A stretch of 64,000 nucleotides of DNA, from NCBI GenBank assembly GCA_009746045.1, contig RPFO01000065.1, positions 9,689,101 through 9,753,100 of the forward strand, written 5' to 3'. Below are positions 8,851 through 18,358 of the stretch, piece by piece. This DNA is from Mesostigma viride. Its lineage: Eukaryota; Streptophyta; Mesostigmatophyceae; Mesostigmatales; Mesostigmataceae. How positions within the stretch are numbered: position 1 is the first letter of the stretch; each line of letters begins with the position of its first letter. Made by a program: the position numbers and the translations under genes. The notes under the pieces were generated by a model. The model worked only from the letters and a program-made list of their open reading frames with translations. It was not told the origin of the DNA and ran no database searches.

Positions 8851-10504
8851 GCTGCTGGGCTAACCTGGCATAGGATATAACCTTATCTGCTGCTGCATCT
8901 AAGGAGGCTATAGTGGGATCTTGGGCCACCTGTGCTAATGTCATGTCATAAGCCAGGTCCCAATCCACGTCCTCACGGTCAGGCAATACAGAGCAAATAG
9001 AGGGTACACGGCCATTAAGAAACCAGGGTGCAGGAGACTTACAGTCGTCCTGAGTGCTGGCTTGTTTTGGGGTGCGCCCCGTCGAGGCTCCCTTCCTGGG
9101 CTTGTTGCAGCGTCCCCCTGCAGGTAACGGGTGGCGGGGCTCCCAGCAACCTGGGCACACATCCACATCAGATCCAAGTTCGGGTTTGCCCTTCCAGCAA
9201 TCATCCCTCTCATGCCCCTTGCATGAGCACCTGGTGCAGTACAGGGTGGAGTCGTGAGGCTTACCTTTTTGACTAGGCCCCTGAGAGGGCCCTGCCTTAC
9301 TGCCTGTGTTCCCCTTTCCCCCCTTGTCTGATTTCCCTGGCTGCTTGGATGACCCCCCTGCCTTCTTACCGTGCTGGGGACCCTTGAACACCGCCTTGAC
9401 CTGAGCTACCACCTCCTTGATGAGCTTCTTCCTGCTAGGCCCTGCACCGTCCTGACTACCCCCCCCTTGGACTTTGTTAACCTTGGGTTCCTTGACAGTG
9501 GAGAAGGGTTCTAGGCTCTGCTGAATGAACAACATGGCCCCCCTAAAATCATCCCACTTGTCTTTAAGGCCGGCCAGCAGAACTGCATTGGTGTTCTTGT
9601 CTAACTCGGCTTTGGTGAGCCACTGATGGATCAGGTACTTAGAGTTGAGCTTCTTCAACTCCTCGTCCCTGTCTATGTACAGGACATACTGTTTGTTGTC
9701 CCGTACGTAGTCAGACTTGTTGACTTTGTATGAAGCCAACCATGTGAACCCCTTGAGAGCCTGCAGGTGTTCCCCCTTGGTCAATAGCCCTTTTAGGTCT
9801 GCTATGAATTCTGTGAAGATTTGCACCTCATCTGCCCCAGGCGTGCTTGCCCTCCTCTCATACATCTGCACCATTTGTTTTATGCTAGGTGCAGATTGGT
9901 GGATCGTGTTAGACACCCTAAGAGCAGGAAACCAATCACGGATATTATCATGGGACCATGAGTGTTCTATCTTGAAAAGAAACTCAAGTGCATCCTCTTG
10001 CACAAACCCCTCAGCTAGACCTGGGAAGGTAATCCTATCTTCCCTACGGGATGCATCAAACCTGGGTCGCTGTGTTACAGCGACAGTCGCTTGTGGTTGA
10101 GGTTGCTGCTGCTGCTGCTGCTGCTGCGGTTGCTGTTGCTGTTGCTGCCGCGGCTGCTGCTGCTGCTGCTGCTGCTGATGCTGTGGCTGCTGCTGCTGCT
10201 GGGTTGTCGCTCCAGCGTTGCTGCCGCCCGCCATACCCCCGGTGCTTGCTGGTGCCCCTCCCCCTGGTGCTCCCCCGTCCTTCCCCTCGTCACCATCCTC
10301 CTCTGGATGCGACCGCTGGGAAGTAGACGATGGTCCACACCCCTCCTGCCACTTTCCTTGGCGGACCCGCTTGGCGGCCCTCAGCAGTTGCTCGATTGCC
10401 TCTGCTGCCCGCGCCCGCTTGGTCGGGTTGGCCTCCGCTGCGTCCAGCTCCTGGTGGAGTAGTGCAGCGATGCGGTCCAGCTCCAGGTCCGTGTCGGTCT
10501 GCAT
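8851..10504 (-). CDS. Copia gag-like ORF with CCHC zinc knuckle
   Basis: The ORF starts at the ATG at 10504 (MQTDTDLELDRIAALLHQ) and runs about 553 residues; its stop codon belongs to the CACTA insert at 8843-8848. It contains a Ser/Gly-rich linker and a polyglutamine tract encoded by CAG/CAA (about 10090-10200). A Gag body follows (FPGLAEGFVQEDALEFLFKI; LKGLLTKGEHLQALKGFTWLA), then a basic linker, the zinc knuckle CTRCSCKGHERDDC (CX2CX4HX4C) and a second Cys cluster, CPGCW. No DTG protease motif lies between the knuckle and the integrase finger. The last residues, QQLH, supply the first zinc-finger His of integrase, so this frame once continued into pol at 4677. Confidence 0.85.
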
Positions 10505-11838
10505 GGTGTGTTTGGGTGTGGGGGGTGGGGGTGGGGTGTGTCTGCGCCAGCGCGAACACGCTCACGCGCGTTTAACAAGGCCGTTCCTCGCTGGGCCCTT
10601 GCTGGCTGTGGGGTACGCATGAAGTCCAATACAGCGTCCTCAGGCAGCGGCTCATGTGGCGCCAGACCACGCTCAAACCGGATTGCGTCTCCGAATTCTC
10701 CCTGCAGAGCCCAGGTCCTGGCCGCCTCCTGATACCTGCGCAGAGCCCGCTCCTCCTTGCGCATGCGCCTGTCTAGGGCACGTGCATTACGCCGGCTCTT
10801 CCTCGCCAGCCGGGCCTCCTGCTCACGCCTCGCCGGACCCACCATCGTTGCCAGTGTCGCCTCTGACCTCTTCATCGCTGCGTCCAGCCGCGCCTGGTGA
10901 CGCCGGGTCTTCTCCGCTGCGTCGTGCGCCTTCGCACGGAGTCGCTTCATCTCCCGATGCTGCGCCTCCCTGGCTGCGCGCTCCCTAGCCAAACTGTTCT
11001 CCGCCATGGACCGCACCATTGCCCTCTTGGCCTTCCGCTGGCAATGCCTGGCGTACTCTATCTTGGCCAGACGCTCTGCCTCAACCATGGCCGGGTCCAT
11101 CAAAACCAGCTCCTCTCCCCGCGCTCCTGTCTGCATCTCCACCGACGAGTCGGTCTCCTGCAGCACATCTCCAGCCATGCGCCTAAAGGAGCGCGCTGTG
11201 CGCCTGTGCGCAAAGGTGTAAAGCTCGTTCTTCTTGCGGAGAACGTATGGGGGCGCCTCTCGCGCGCCTGTCGGCCCCGCGCGCAGACCCGCCCTCGCCA
11301 CTCGATCCCGCTCCAGCTGCCGCTCCGCGAGCTCCCGGGCTATTCTGTCAATTTCCGTCTCCGCCCGCAGCTGAGCCTCGCGCTGAGCTTCCAGCTCGCG
11401 CTGCTGCTCCAGCTCCTTGCGGAGCTGGGCCTCCTGCCGAATGCGCTCTGCTTCTCGGCGGAGCAGCTCCTCGCGTTTCTCCCTATCCTCCGGCAACTCG
11501 AGATCCACGAGGTCCTCGTCCTCGTCGTAGCCATCTGACGGGATGTCCCCCAATACCGGCACCACCCTCCCCGGCTCCGTGACCAGCTCGGGGGCCGTGG
11601 GCTGCCCTTCCGCCGGTGGTGCATTGGGACGCCATACATTGTATAGCGGCGGCCTTGCCGCCAACTGATCCAGGAACCGCGGGTCCTCGTCCGAAGACGA
11701 GCGACCACTGCCGGCATCGCTGCCAGCGTGATCCTCCCTCCCCTGCCGGCCCCGCACTGCCGCCCGGTAGTCCAAATCTTCGGACGATGGGGACAGGCTT
11801 GACTCCGAAGAGCCCTCACGATCAGAAACGTTCGACAT
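10381..11838 (-). CDS. Copia 5' ORF, coiled-coil protein of unknown role
   Basis: This 485-residue ORF, the first after the 5' LTR, starts MSNVSDREGSSESSLSPSSE. An acidic Ser-rich N terminus is followed by long Arg/Glu/Ala-rich stretches (for example REELLRREAERIRQEAQLRK) that should form coiled coils, as in structural or nucleic-acid-binding proteins. Its last ~40 codons overlap the gag start in another frame. A small intron ending at the CAG in ATGCAG (10499-10504) could join it to gag in frame, but a good in-frame donor is not obvious. It could be an N-terminal Gag extension or a separate accessory protein. Confidence 0.65.
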   Translation of the reverse strand: MSNVSDREGSSESSLSPSSEDLDYRAAVRGRQGREDHAGSDAGSGRSSSDEDPRFLDQLAARPPLYNVWRPNAPPAEGQPTAPELVTEPGRVVPVLGDIPSDGYDEDEDLVDLELPEDREKREELLRREAERIRQEAQLRKELEQQRELEAQREAQLRAETEIDRIARELAERQLERDRVARAGLRAGPTGAREAPPYVLRKKNELYTFAHRRTARSFRRMAGDVLQETDSSVEMQTGARGEELVLMDPAMVEAERLAKIEYARHCQRKAKRAMVRSMAENSLARERAAREAQHREMKRLRAKAHDAAEKTRRHQARLDAAMKRSEATLATMVGPARREQEARLARKSRRNARALDRRMRKEERALRRYQEAARTWALQGEFGDAIRFERGLAPHEPLPEDAVLDFMRTPQPARAQRGTALLNARERVRAGADTPHPHPPHPNTPCRPTRTWSWTASLHYSTRSWTQRRPTRPSGRGQQRQSSNC

Positions 11839-11882
11839 TTTGGAATGATAGAGATGAAAACTGTGAGAGTTTTATAAATGCA
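11839..11882 (-). other. Copia leader between 5' LTR and first ORF
   Basis: The leader is 44 bp. In element sense it begins TGCATTTATAAAACTCTC directly after the LTR. It does not match a standard TGG primer-binding site, so the priming tRNA is unknown. Confidence 0.5.
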
Positions 11883-12404
11883 AGTTAATGCACTCGTGCA
11901 AATGGATGCGAACGTGTGTTGGATTATGCAATGGCTGGCATAATATCAACCCATGCAAGCTTGCCAAGCTGGATTGCATGGGCACGTAGGTTAGGGTAAC
12001 CTAGCTATCCTGTACTAGTGCTAACCAATGAGGTGCTGGCTCCGTCCAGCTAGATCTACTCCAGCTAGGACTGATACGATGCCCGCAGGCAACGACTGCC
12101 TAACAGCACTACGTGGACGATCCTGGACCTCCCCTAGGACCTCCGTACAGGACTAGCACTGCAGCCACCTTGTGGTCTGCATCACAGCTCATAAACCCTA
12201 CCACGTGAATACCCACGTGCGTGTGCACTACATATCTCAGTGCTAATATCTAGCACCCACGTGCCCATCATGGCACGTGCGGATCTAAATCCTAGTAGAG
12301 ATATGTCCAGTGTACTACACTACCGTCCATGTCCGTATCCCACTTGGGAGACGGGGACAACGCCACGTGTACTGATAGTCTAGGCCTGAAGCCCTAGAAT
12401 AACT
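11883..12404 (-). repeat. Copia element 5' LTR (right)
   Basis: This is the second copy of the 522-bp LTR, with the same AGTTA...TAACT ends and nearly identical to 476-997. It should contain the element promoter, but I could not assign a transcription start. Confidence 0.9.
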
Positions 12405-13060
12405 GTGGTGAGCTGGTCTTCTATCGGTTCCTCCTGCGCGCCCTCCTTCTGCTGTCGGCAGAGCCCTTCGTGCGCTCGTTTCAGTGTGGTTTCCTTGACT
12501 GGGCCCGTGGACAGGTGGTCCTGACAAAGCTACGATACTAATGGGCTTTCCTTGGCATGTATCTTGATGGCGTCTGGGAGGATGTGTTCCTCCATCCATG
12601 TAGACAACCATGACAACCCTACTGATGTTGCTCATCACCGGGCGTACATGGCGATGCTTTTGGCCACCCGTGGTACTTTTCAGGCTACTGGTGTGTAGAC
12701 AGAGGGCTCTAGGCCCGTCCTGAGGGTGTTGTCCCTCCGGTATATAGAGTCGCCCTCTGGGCTTGGCCAGTTGGTTGGCCGTTCTCTGTCCTCAGTGTGA
12801 ACATTGTTTCCTACGCGTGTCCTGCCTAGTGCCGTCCCTCCCGGCAAGCCTCCGTGCAAGGCAGTTAGGGGAGCCTCACACCCGGCGTGGTGCTGGTGAT
12901 CCCTACACCGTTTGGGGTGGACCCGAGGTTAACATGTTTTTGCTTTGGGCCTTGGATGGTCATGCAGTCGATTGTGTTAGGCTTTTGTTGGGTGCGTTAG
13001 GTTAAATTCCTACCCCTTGGTTTCCTCCCTGTACGTAGGGAGAGGGCTCCCTACCTTTGT
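12405..13060 (+). pseudogene. Gypsy-family copy 1, 3'-terminal ORF, right fragment and tail
   Basis: This continues the frame broken at 475 and encodes FYRFLLRALLLLSAEPFVRS and CGFLDWARGQVVLT, which match RYHRLLLRALCLIAVEPFLR and CGFLDWARGQVVLT in the second copy. A TAA near 12541 replaces a Tyr codon of the other copy, so the ORF is already truncated apart from the insertion. From about 12640 to 13060 the DNA is the non-coding 3' region shared with the other copy (compare 17941-18350 in reverse). Confidence 0.75.
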
Positions 13061-13071
13061 GGGGGGGGAGG
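13061..13071 (+). other. Polypurine tract of Gypsy-family copy 1
   Basis: GGGGGGGGAGG lies directly before the LTR start TGTTACG. The second copy has the equivalent tract at 17926-17940 on the minus strand. Confidence 0.8.
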
Positions 13072-13662
13072 TGTTACGTCGCGTAACTTTTGTTGTTGTT
13101 ACGGACGTAAATTAGGTCCTTTGTTGCCTCAGCCATTCCGGATCGAACAGTTCGCTGACTTTCCTAGGCTTACGTGTAGTTAGGACCTTTTGGCCGGTCG
13201 GTACCGGGCCTTGTGACGTGGCAATTGTACAGTATGGTGGTTCGAATCAGAGTATGGTGGTTCGGTGCAGTCGCGCCGCGCTGCGTACTTTAGTAGTGGT
13301 CCTTTTTTCCTGCGTGTGAACCTTGTGGACGTGCGTTGGTCCTGTAGGCGAGGGTCGATGTCGGCCCGAGCATACAGGCCTGTCGGCGATCATTTATGCA
13401 GCAGTTGTCCTAAGTTCGTGAATGGCACCCGGCGTGTGTTATGAATTAACACATATTAGCTATGGTCATGGCAGTGTAGTATTGTTTCCTTCGTAGTACC
13501 CTGGTTTTATTCGGTGTATGGCGTATAATAATAGAATGCATTGAGAACAGAGTCGTCACGTCCCAGGTCTTTCCACAACATAGCTCCTCATCACTAGGTC
13601 CCTCACTAGTTTAGGTGAAGTCAGGCTAGGCGTTTGGGATAGAGAGGAGCCAGGGCGTAACA
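13072..13662 (+). repeat. 3' LTR of Gypsy-family copy 1
   Basis: The LTR is about 591 bp, beginning TGTTACGTCGCGTAAC and ending GGGCGTAACA (TG...CA). It is related to but clearly diverged from the 553-bp LTRs of copy 2, so it is probably an older or different subfamily. The five bases after it, TAAAG, are the expected target duplication; the left partner is outside the window. Confidence 0.85.
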
Positions 13663-15705
13663 TAAAGAACCCAAATCAGCCAAAGATTCGTCGTCTGTCC
13701 CAACTCTGTCCTAATAATAGGACTGAGTTGACCTTTTTCAACCGTGTGTAGTGACTAGGTGGGGGGTCCATCCAAGATGCTTAGATGTGGGTCTATGGAG
13801 TATTTGATGTCCTCTTGCTGGCAAAAATACTACATCAGTGAAAACTTGACCCAAACTCCTAAAAATTACATGGATGTATGGCACCGTCGGCGAATTTGCA
13901 TTTTTGTGTGGAAGCATGAGTGGCGAAAATTGAATAAATTCCATATGCATGTTTAAAAAATACAGGCATGTAAACAATATAGTTCTTGACCTGTGGCAAA
14001 AAACTGGACTCAATTTGGCCACTGGCACTGCCTGAAACACGCCAAACACTGCCAGTCCTATACATAGGACTGGGCCATGCTAGCAATTTGCAAGCATGTA
14101 AGTGCGGTCATAATACATAGTAGCGTGGCCACAAACCATGTCAATCAGCCTATTTCCCCTCAGGCATAATAGGAAAACATACTTGCATCATCATATTGCA
14201 GTTACATTGTACCTTAGTATGTGTGAAAGCCTATGCATACATATAGGGAATGTGTATGGATACGTAGCTACAAAGGGATGTATTATAAGTAATAACCACC
14301 GATATAATGGGTAGGTTAGTGACATTTAATTGTTCTTTACAAGAATGGACATGGATAAAACTGTATTACCTTGCCATGACATGGCCAAGATACCTGCTGG
14401 CACATGATGACAGTGGTTTATCACCAAGATTTTTCACTCACCCGTATAAGCTTGACAGTACCCTTGACGCAGCCCATGACCACACAATCATGCAGTATGA
14501 ACATAGCAAGCGAATAACTAACATCTATGAAAGTGTTTTAACCCATTCAGCACCTAAAACCTTGTACAGCCACACTACGGTAAGGCAAATGCCTGGTAAG
14601 ATCATCTAAAAAGATGGTTTTAGAGAGGGGCAGGCAACGGTCAAGAAAGAGCAGCAAGACTCAAAACTGACAGCGCATCGCAAGCTTACACTCATGTAAG
14701 AATACCAAGAAACGATGAAGCAGCGATATTCCAGCTTTACCTGGCACGGCTGGCGTTACCTAGGCCCAGGCGGTGCCTGCAAAAGTGCCACTTTGCGGCA
14801 CACAAACCATGACGTGACAGAGTGGTCGAAATCATCAAATCTTTACTGCCACTAGACTTAATCTACGACAATACATGATAAAAGGTAGAAAGAAACCTAT
14901 AAACCCTTCGATTTGATCCGGGAATCAATTGTAGTAATCCATTCCGTCGACCTGCCTAATCGCAGATTTTTCCAGCAAGAACAGTGCCGACACCCAGTAA
15001 ATCGCATCCCCGCGAGGTTAAAATTCGCCTGTATCATCTTTAGGACATAAAAAATCTATTTCCTGGGTTTGGCCCGCAAAATCGTCCGAAAACGTAAACT
15101 GCATGCATGGGCGCAAGCCGCCATGGCTAGGTCGTGCATTTCCGGAACTTACGTTTCGCGTGAAAATGTACCCTTACCACCTGTACTTTCACCGTACGGT
15201 TAGCCGCCCAAACCAAATCCAAAAAAATCCCAAAAATATGTCCAAGAAAGATCTTTTCAAGTAGTATTTGAATAAATTTTGAGAAAATTTTTCTGCCAAA
15301 TATTCCGACCGGGGCGAATTTTCTACAAAACCTCAAAATTAGGTCCTAAAATTAGGACTGAGTTGAACTCAGTCCTAAAATTAGGACCAGGGACAGACGA
15401 CGAGTTAAGCAACCAGCCGACCCTACAGGTCCCCACCTAACCTCAGCTGGTGCAACCAAACACGAATCTTTGCAAGCAAGTCGTATAAAACCTACAATTA
15501 ATTTTCTTGGACCACTAATTAAGCCACCGACCCTTATAAACAACCGGGTCATCCAAGGAAAATTCGGGCGAGCAGGAAACCCTTTGTACAGATCGAATTA
15601 GTCAGCCCATGTTGCAGACAGCCTTCCACATCCAGGCCAAGGCATGGCGGCCCTATCTTTCCCGCATGCGTTAATTAATTAAACTATATTCAGAGAAAAC
15701 CGATT
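13663..15705. repeat. ~330-bp repeat, copy A (split by a TIR element)
   Basis: The parts 13663-13690 and 15404-15705 match 17272-17372 plus 32678-32908. Copy A contains the uninterrupted sequence CTTTGCAAGCAAGTCG (about 15463-15478), the empty target site for the Gypsy element sitting in copy B. The nature of the repeat is unknown. As direct repeats flanking 1.57 kb it could be the LTRs of a small element, but it does not have clear TG...CA ends. Confidence 0.7.
13688..15403. mobile_element. Non-autonomous TIR element, 1.7 kb
   Basis: The ends are TCGTCGTCTGTCCC (13688-13701) and its exact reverse complement (15390-15403). Weaker inverted similarity continues inward (GTCCTAATNNTAGGACTGAGTT). 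Copy B of the host repeat lacks this DNA, reading GATTCGTTAAGC, which supports insertion here. No target duplication can be defined cleanly because the ends are a TCG microrepeat. Only short ORFs are present (longest about 100 residues at 14307-14609) and none resembles a transposase. The right arm includes a 27-bp near-perfect palindrome (about 15352-15378). Confidence 0.65.
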
Positions 15706-17271
15706 AAGATCACTAAGCTCCCAAGAAGACCAGCATTTGATTGAATACAATAAGTGGAGCCCTGCCACAAATGCAGCAGTTAACAGTGGCCTTAAGGTTT
15801 CTCAATCCGCACGCGGAAGCAAGAAGCCTCCACCCAATTACCCCCCCCTGGCGCCAACCCCATTGCGCCGATTAAACTCATGACCACCGTGCGCGAAAGA
15901 GCGTGTCGCAACATCTTAAATGGCGACTCAGCCCGCGCTAGGCTATATTAACCCCCGCAGGGGCCCGCTGGTTACAATACGACACAAGCCGGTGACCACC
16001 CCAAAAGCAAGCCCCCAAAAAGAGCCAGCATTTCGCAATTCCGGAACCGTCCAAAAAGGAAAGAGGTTTTACGACATGACCATAATAGACTGAGCCGCGC
16101 AGCAGGTGCTGAGACGAAAAGGAACGACAAAGGTCTGGCGTAGCCTCGCCTCCCTAAGACGCCCTCCCCAACTCGAGTCTCGCGATAGGGAATAATTTTT
16201 AGCTTCGGGGCGCAACTCTTGCGCGGCTCCTATTGTCCCCAACTACCCCTCCTCGGCAGGGGCAGCTGGACAACTGACCTGCCGCCATAAAAAATAACTT
16301 ATGAAAAAAACAGGCCGTTGCTGACAGGAACCTGGTTCAGGACCTTTTGAGTCCAGGTCAGGTCCCACGCACCATCGCAACTGAGGTGGCAAGCCTGCGA
16401 TGTGACACTAGAGCTGTTTTAGAAACTTATAAACAGCTCCGCCGAAGCTGGCCAAAACCCCGAAGTAGCGCCCCATCCTTGGCCCAATGATGTCAAAAAG
16501 ACCCGCAGCCGGGGAAAAACGACATGGGGGTAAATTTAAATTTTCTTTCCGTTGCACGACCAACTATACTATGTAGTACTCCTACACACAGATCTCGAGT
16601 GATTTATCTAGTACCAAATCCGAAAGGCTTGCATCACTCCCCGGAAAGGAGAACTTTTGCGGATGACTGTAGGTGTAAGTTGGCGATGCCCTAGGATCCG
16701 GAGACGTCCGTCCTATAGTCAGCGAAAGTTGGTGCGAGAGGTCCCCAGTTCGATTCCGGTCGGATTCATTTGCAGATCGCGTTTTTCCGCGCTTTTTTGC
16801 GGACCGGCACTGAACGCCAATGGTTTTCACCTTTGCGGCGTGCCTGATCAGAAGATGATCAGAATACTATGCTTGGTCGGACAACTTAGCGGTTGTGCCA
16901 CCATCTGCCTCGGCTAGAAGACAGATGCAACCCGCGCTAGAATGTGCAATTTTGCACAGGCGGCCATTGCCGCCATTGGGAAAGAAACAATTGCGGATCA
17001 TTGCCTGCCTAGCTTGCTTAAGGCATGGCCCGCTGACACACAAGCTGACATCATCCTAAATTAATTAACACCGGCATGCGTCACACGCCGGCCTGAACAG
17101 TGCTGAAAACGCCACTACAAACAACGTGGCCACGCACCTCCAGGCTAGTGCGTTAACCGTACAGGTAGTTGTACAAGGTTCCCAAGACTGACAAACATAA
17201 AACTCGCCCATCGACCCTTTGGGCCGGTCCGAATCCACTATACAATCAATAATTAATCACGACTCACTAGC
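15706..17271. other. DNA between the two ~330-bp repeat copies
   Basis: There is no ORF I can support. The stretch contains a tRNA-like motif at 16700-16765 and a T/A-rich right end. It may be the internal part of a small element bounded by the repeat copies, or unrelated single-copy DNA. Confidence 0.4.
16700..16765 (+). ncRNA. tRNA-derived (SINE-like) sequence with A and B boxes
   Basis: CCTATAGTCAGCG resembles a tRNA A box, and about 30 bp later GTTCGATTCC is a good B box (consensus GGTTCGANNCC). The reverse strand reads RNRTGDLSH, the usual signature of an antisense tRNA T-arm. The T stem has mismatches, so this is more likely a decayed tRNA-derived element than a working tRNA gene. Confidence 0.35.
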
Positions 17272-17372
17272 TAAAGAACCCAAATCAGCCAAAGATTCGT
17301 TAAGCAACCAGCCGACCCTACAGGTCCCCACCTAACCTCAGCTGGTGCAACCAAACACGAATCTTTGCAAGC
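17272..17372. repeat. ~330-bp repeat, copy B, left part
   Basis: It matches copy A at 13663-13690 and 15404-15477, ending at the Gypsy target CAAGC (17368-17372). The repeat continues at 32678. Confidence 0.8.
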
Positions 17373-17925
17373 TGTTACGTCCTAAACTTCTACCTCCACC
17401 TCTACCTCTACTCAACCTAACCCAACCTAAATTAGTCAGGCCACCTCTACTCAATCCCCTAGCGAAAGACGAACGAGACGGAGCTGATCTCAATGCATTC
17501 ACGTATGTGTTGCTATAATACGCCATACAACCATTTACCCGAACCCGTTTATTCCAGGAATAGAGGAAGGAAACACACTACACTGCCGTGACCCAAGCCT
17601 ATATGTGTTAATTCATTTAACACACGCCGAGTGACCACACGAGGGGTAGAACGTGCATAAATGGTCACCAACGGTCCAGCATGCTGGGGCCGACCTGGCC
17701 CTCGCCTACAGATGCACAGATGCACGCTGGTCCACTACATTCTACCCAAAGGATAAGGACCACTAATAAAGTACGCGGCGGGACGCCCAAAAGCACCCAA
17801 TGCACCACAGTACTGTTACAAGGACAACAGTGTCCCAGTTTGAACTACACGTAAACCTAGGAACGACCGAGGCAAAAGACCTAATTTACGTCCGTAACTA
17901 CAACGAATTGTTACGCGACGTAACA
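17373..17925 (-). repeat. Gypsy copy 2, 3' LTR (left)
   Basis: The 553-bp LTR is bounded by TG and CA and is nearly identical to 32125-32677. Differences seen include 17529 A versus G and several near 17745-17820. Confidence 0.93.
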
Positions 17926-17940
17926 CCTCCCCCCCCCCAC
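17926..17940 (-). other. Polypurine tract of Gypsy copy 2
   Basis: On the minus strand this reads GTGGGGGGGGGGAGG directly before the 3' LTR. It primes plus-strand DNA synthesis in this type of element. Confidence 0.85.
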
Positions 17941-18358
17941 AAAGGTAGGGAGCCCTCTCCCTACGTACAGGGAGGAAACCAAGGGGTAGGAAAACCTAAT
18001 GCACCCAGCACACACCAACACAATCGACAGGCCATCCAAGATACAAAGCACCAACATGTTAACTTGGTTCCACCCCGAGTGGTGTAGGGTTAACCAGCAC
18101 CAAGCCTGGTGGGAGGATCCCCTAACTGCCTGGCACAGAGGCCTTGCCGGGGGGAAACGGCACTAGGCAGGACACACAGAGTATAAACAAATCAGTACCA
18201 AGGACCAAGAACGACCAATCAACTGGCCAGAATATGAGGGCGACTCTATATACCGGAGGGACAACACCCTCAGGTCGGGCCTAAGGCCCTCTATCTAGTT
18301 GCCATCAGTCTGGTAAGTGCCACGCGAGGCCAGCAGAACATCCAGGTACGCCTGGTTA

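Larger units (their letters stand above)
476..12404 (-). mobile_element. Copia-type LTR retrotransposon with a nested CACTA insertion
   Basis: The element has two LTRs of 522 bp (476-997 and 11883-12404) at a constant offset of 11407. I saw one difference between them (G at 842, T at 12249), which indicates a recent insertion. It is flanked by the 5-bp duplication GTGGT. All its ORFs are on the minus strand: a coiled-coil ORF (10381-11838), gag with a CCHC knuckle (8851-10504), then integrase, protease-like, reverse transcriptase and RNase H (1372-4677). Integrase before RT and the terminal motif ADALTK place it with Ty1/Copia. Without the CACTA insert it would be about 7.76 kb. I could not recognise a primer-binding site starting with TGG next to the 5' LTR. 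Confidence 0.9.

Noticed and set aside
16700-16765. Functional tRNA gene
   Set aside because: A and B boxes are present, but the T stem has mismatches and I could not fold an acceptor stem; kept only as a tRNA-derived sequence.
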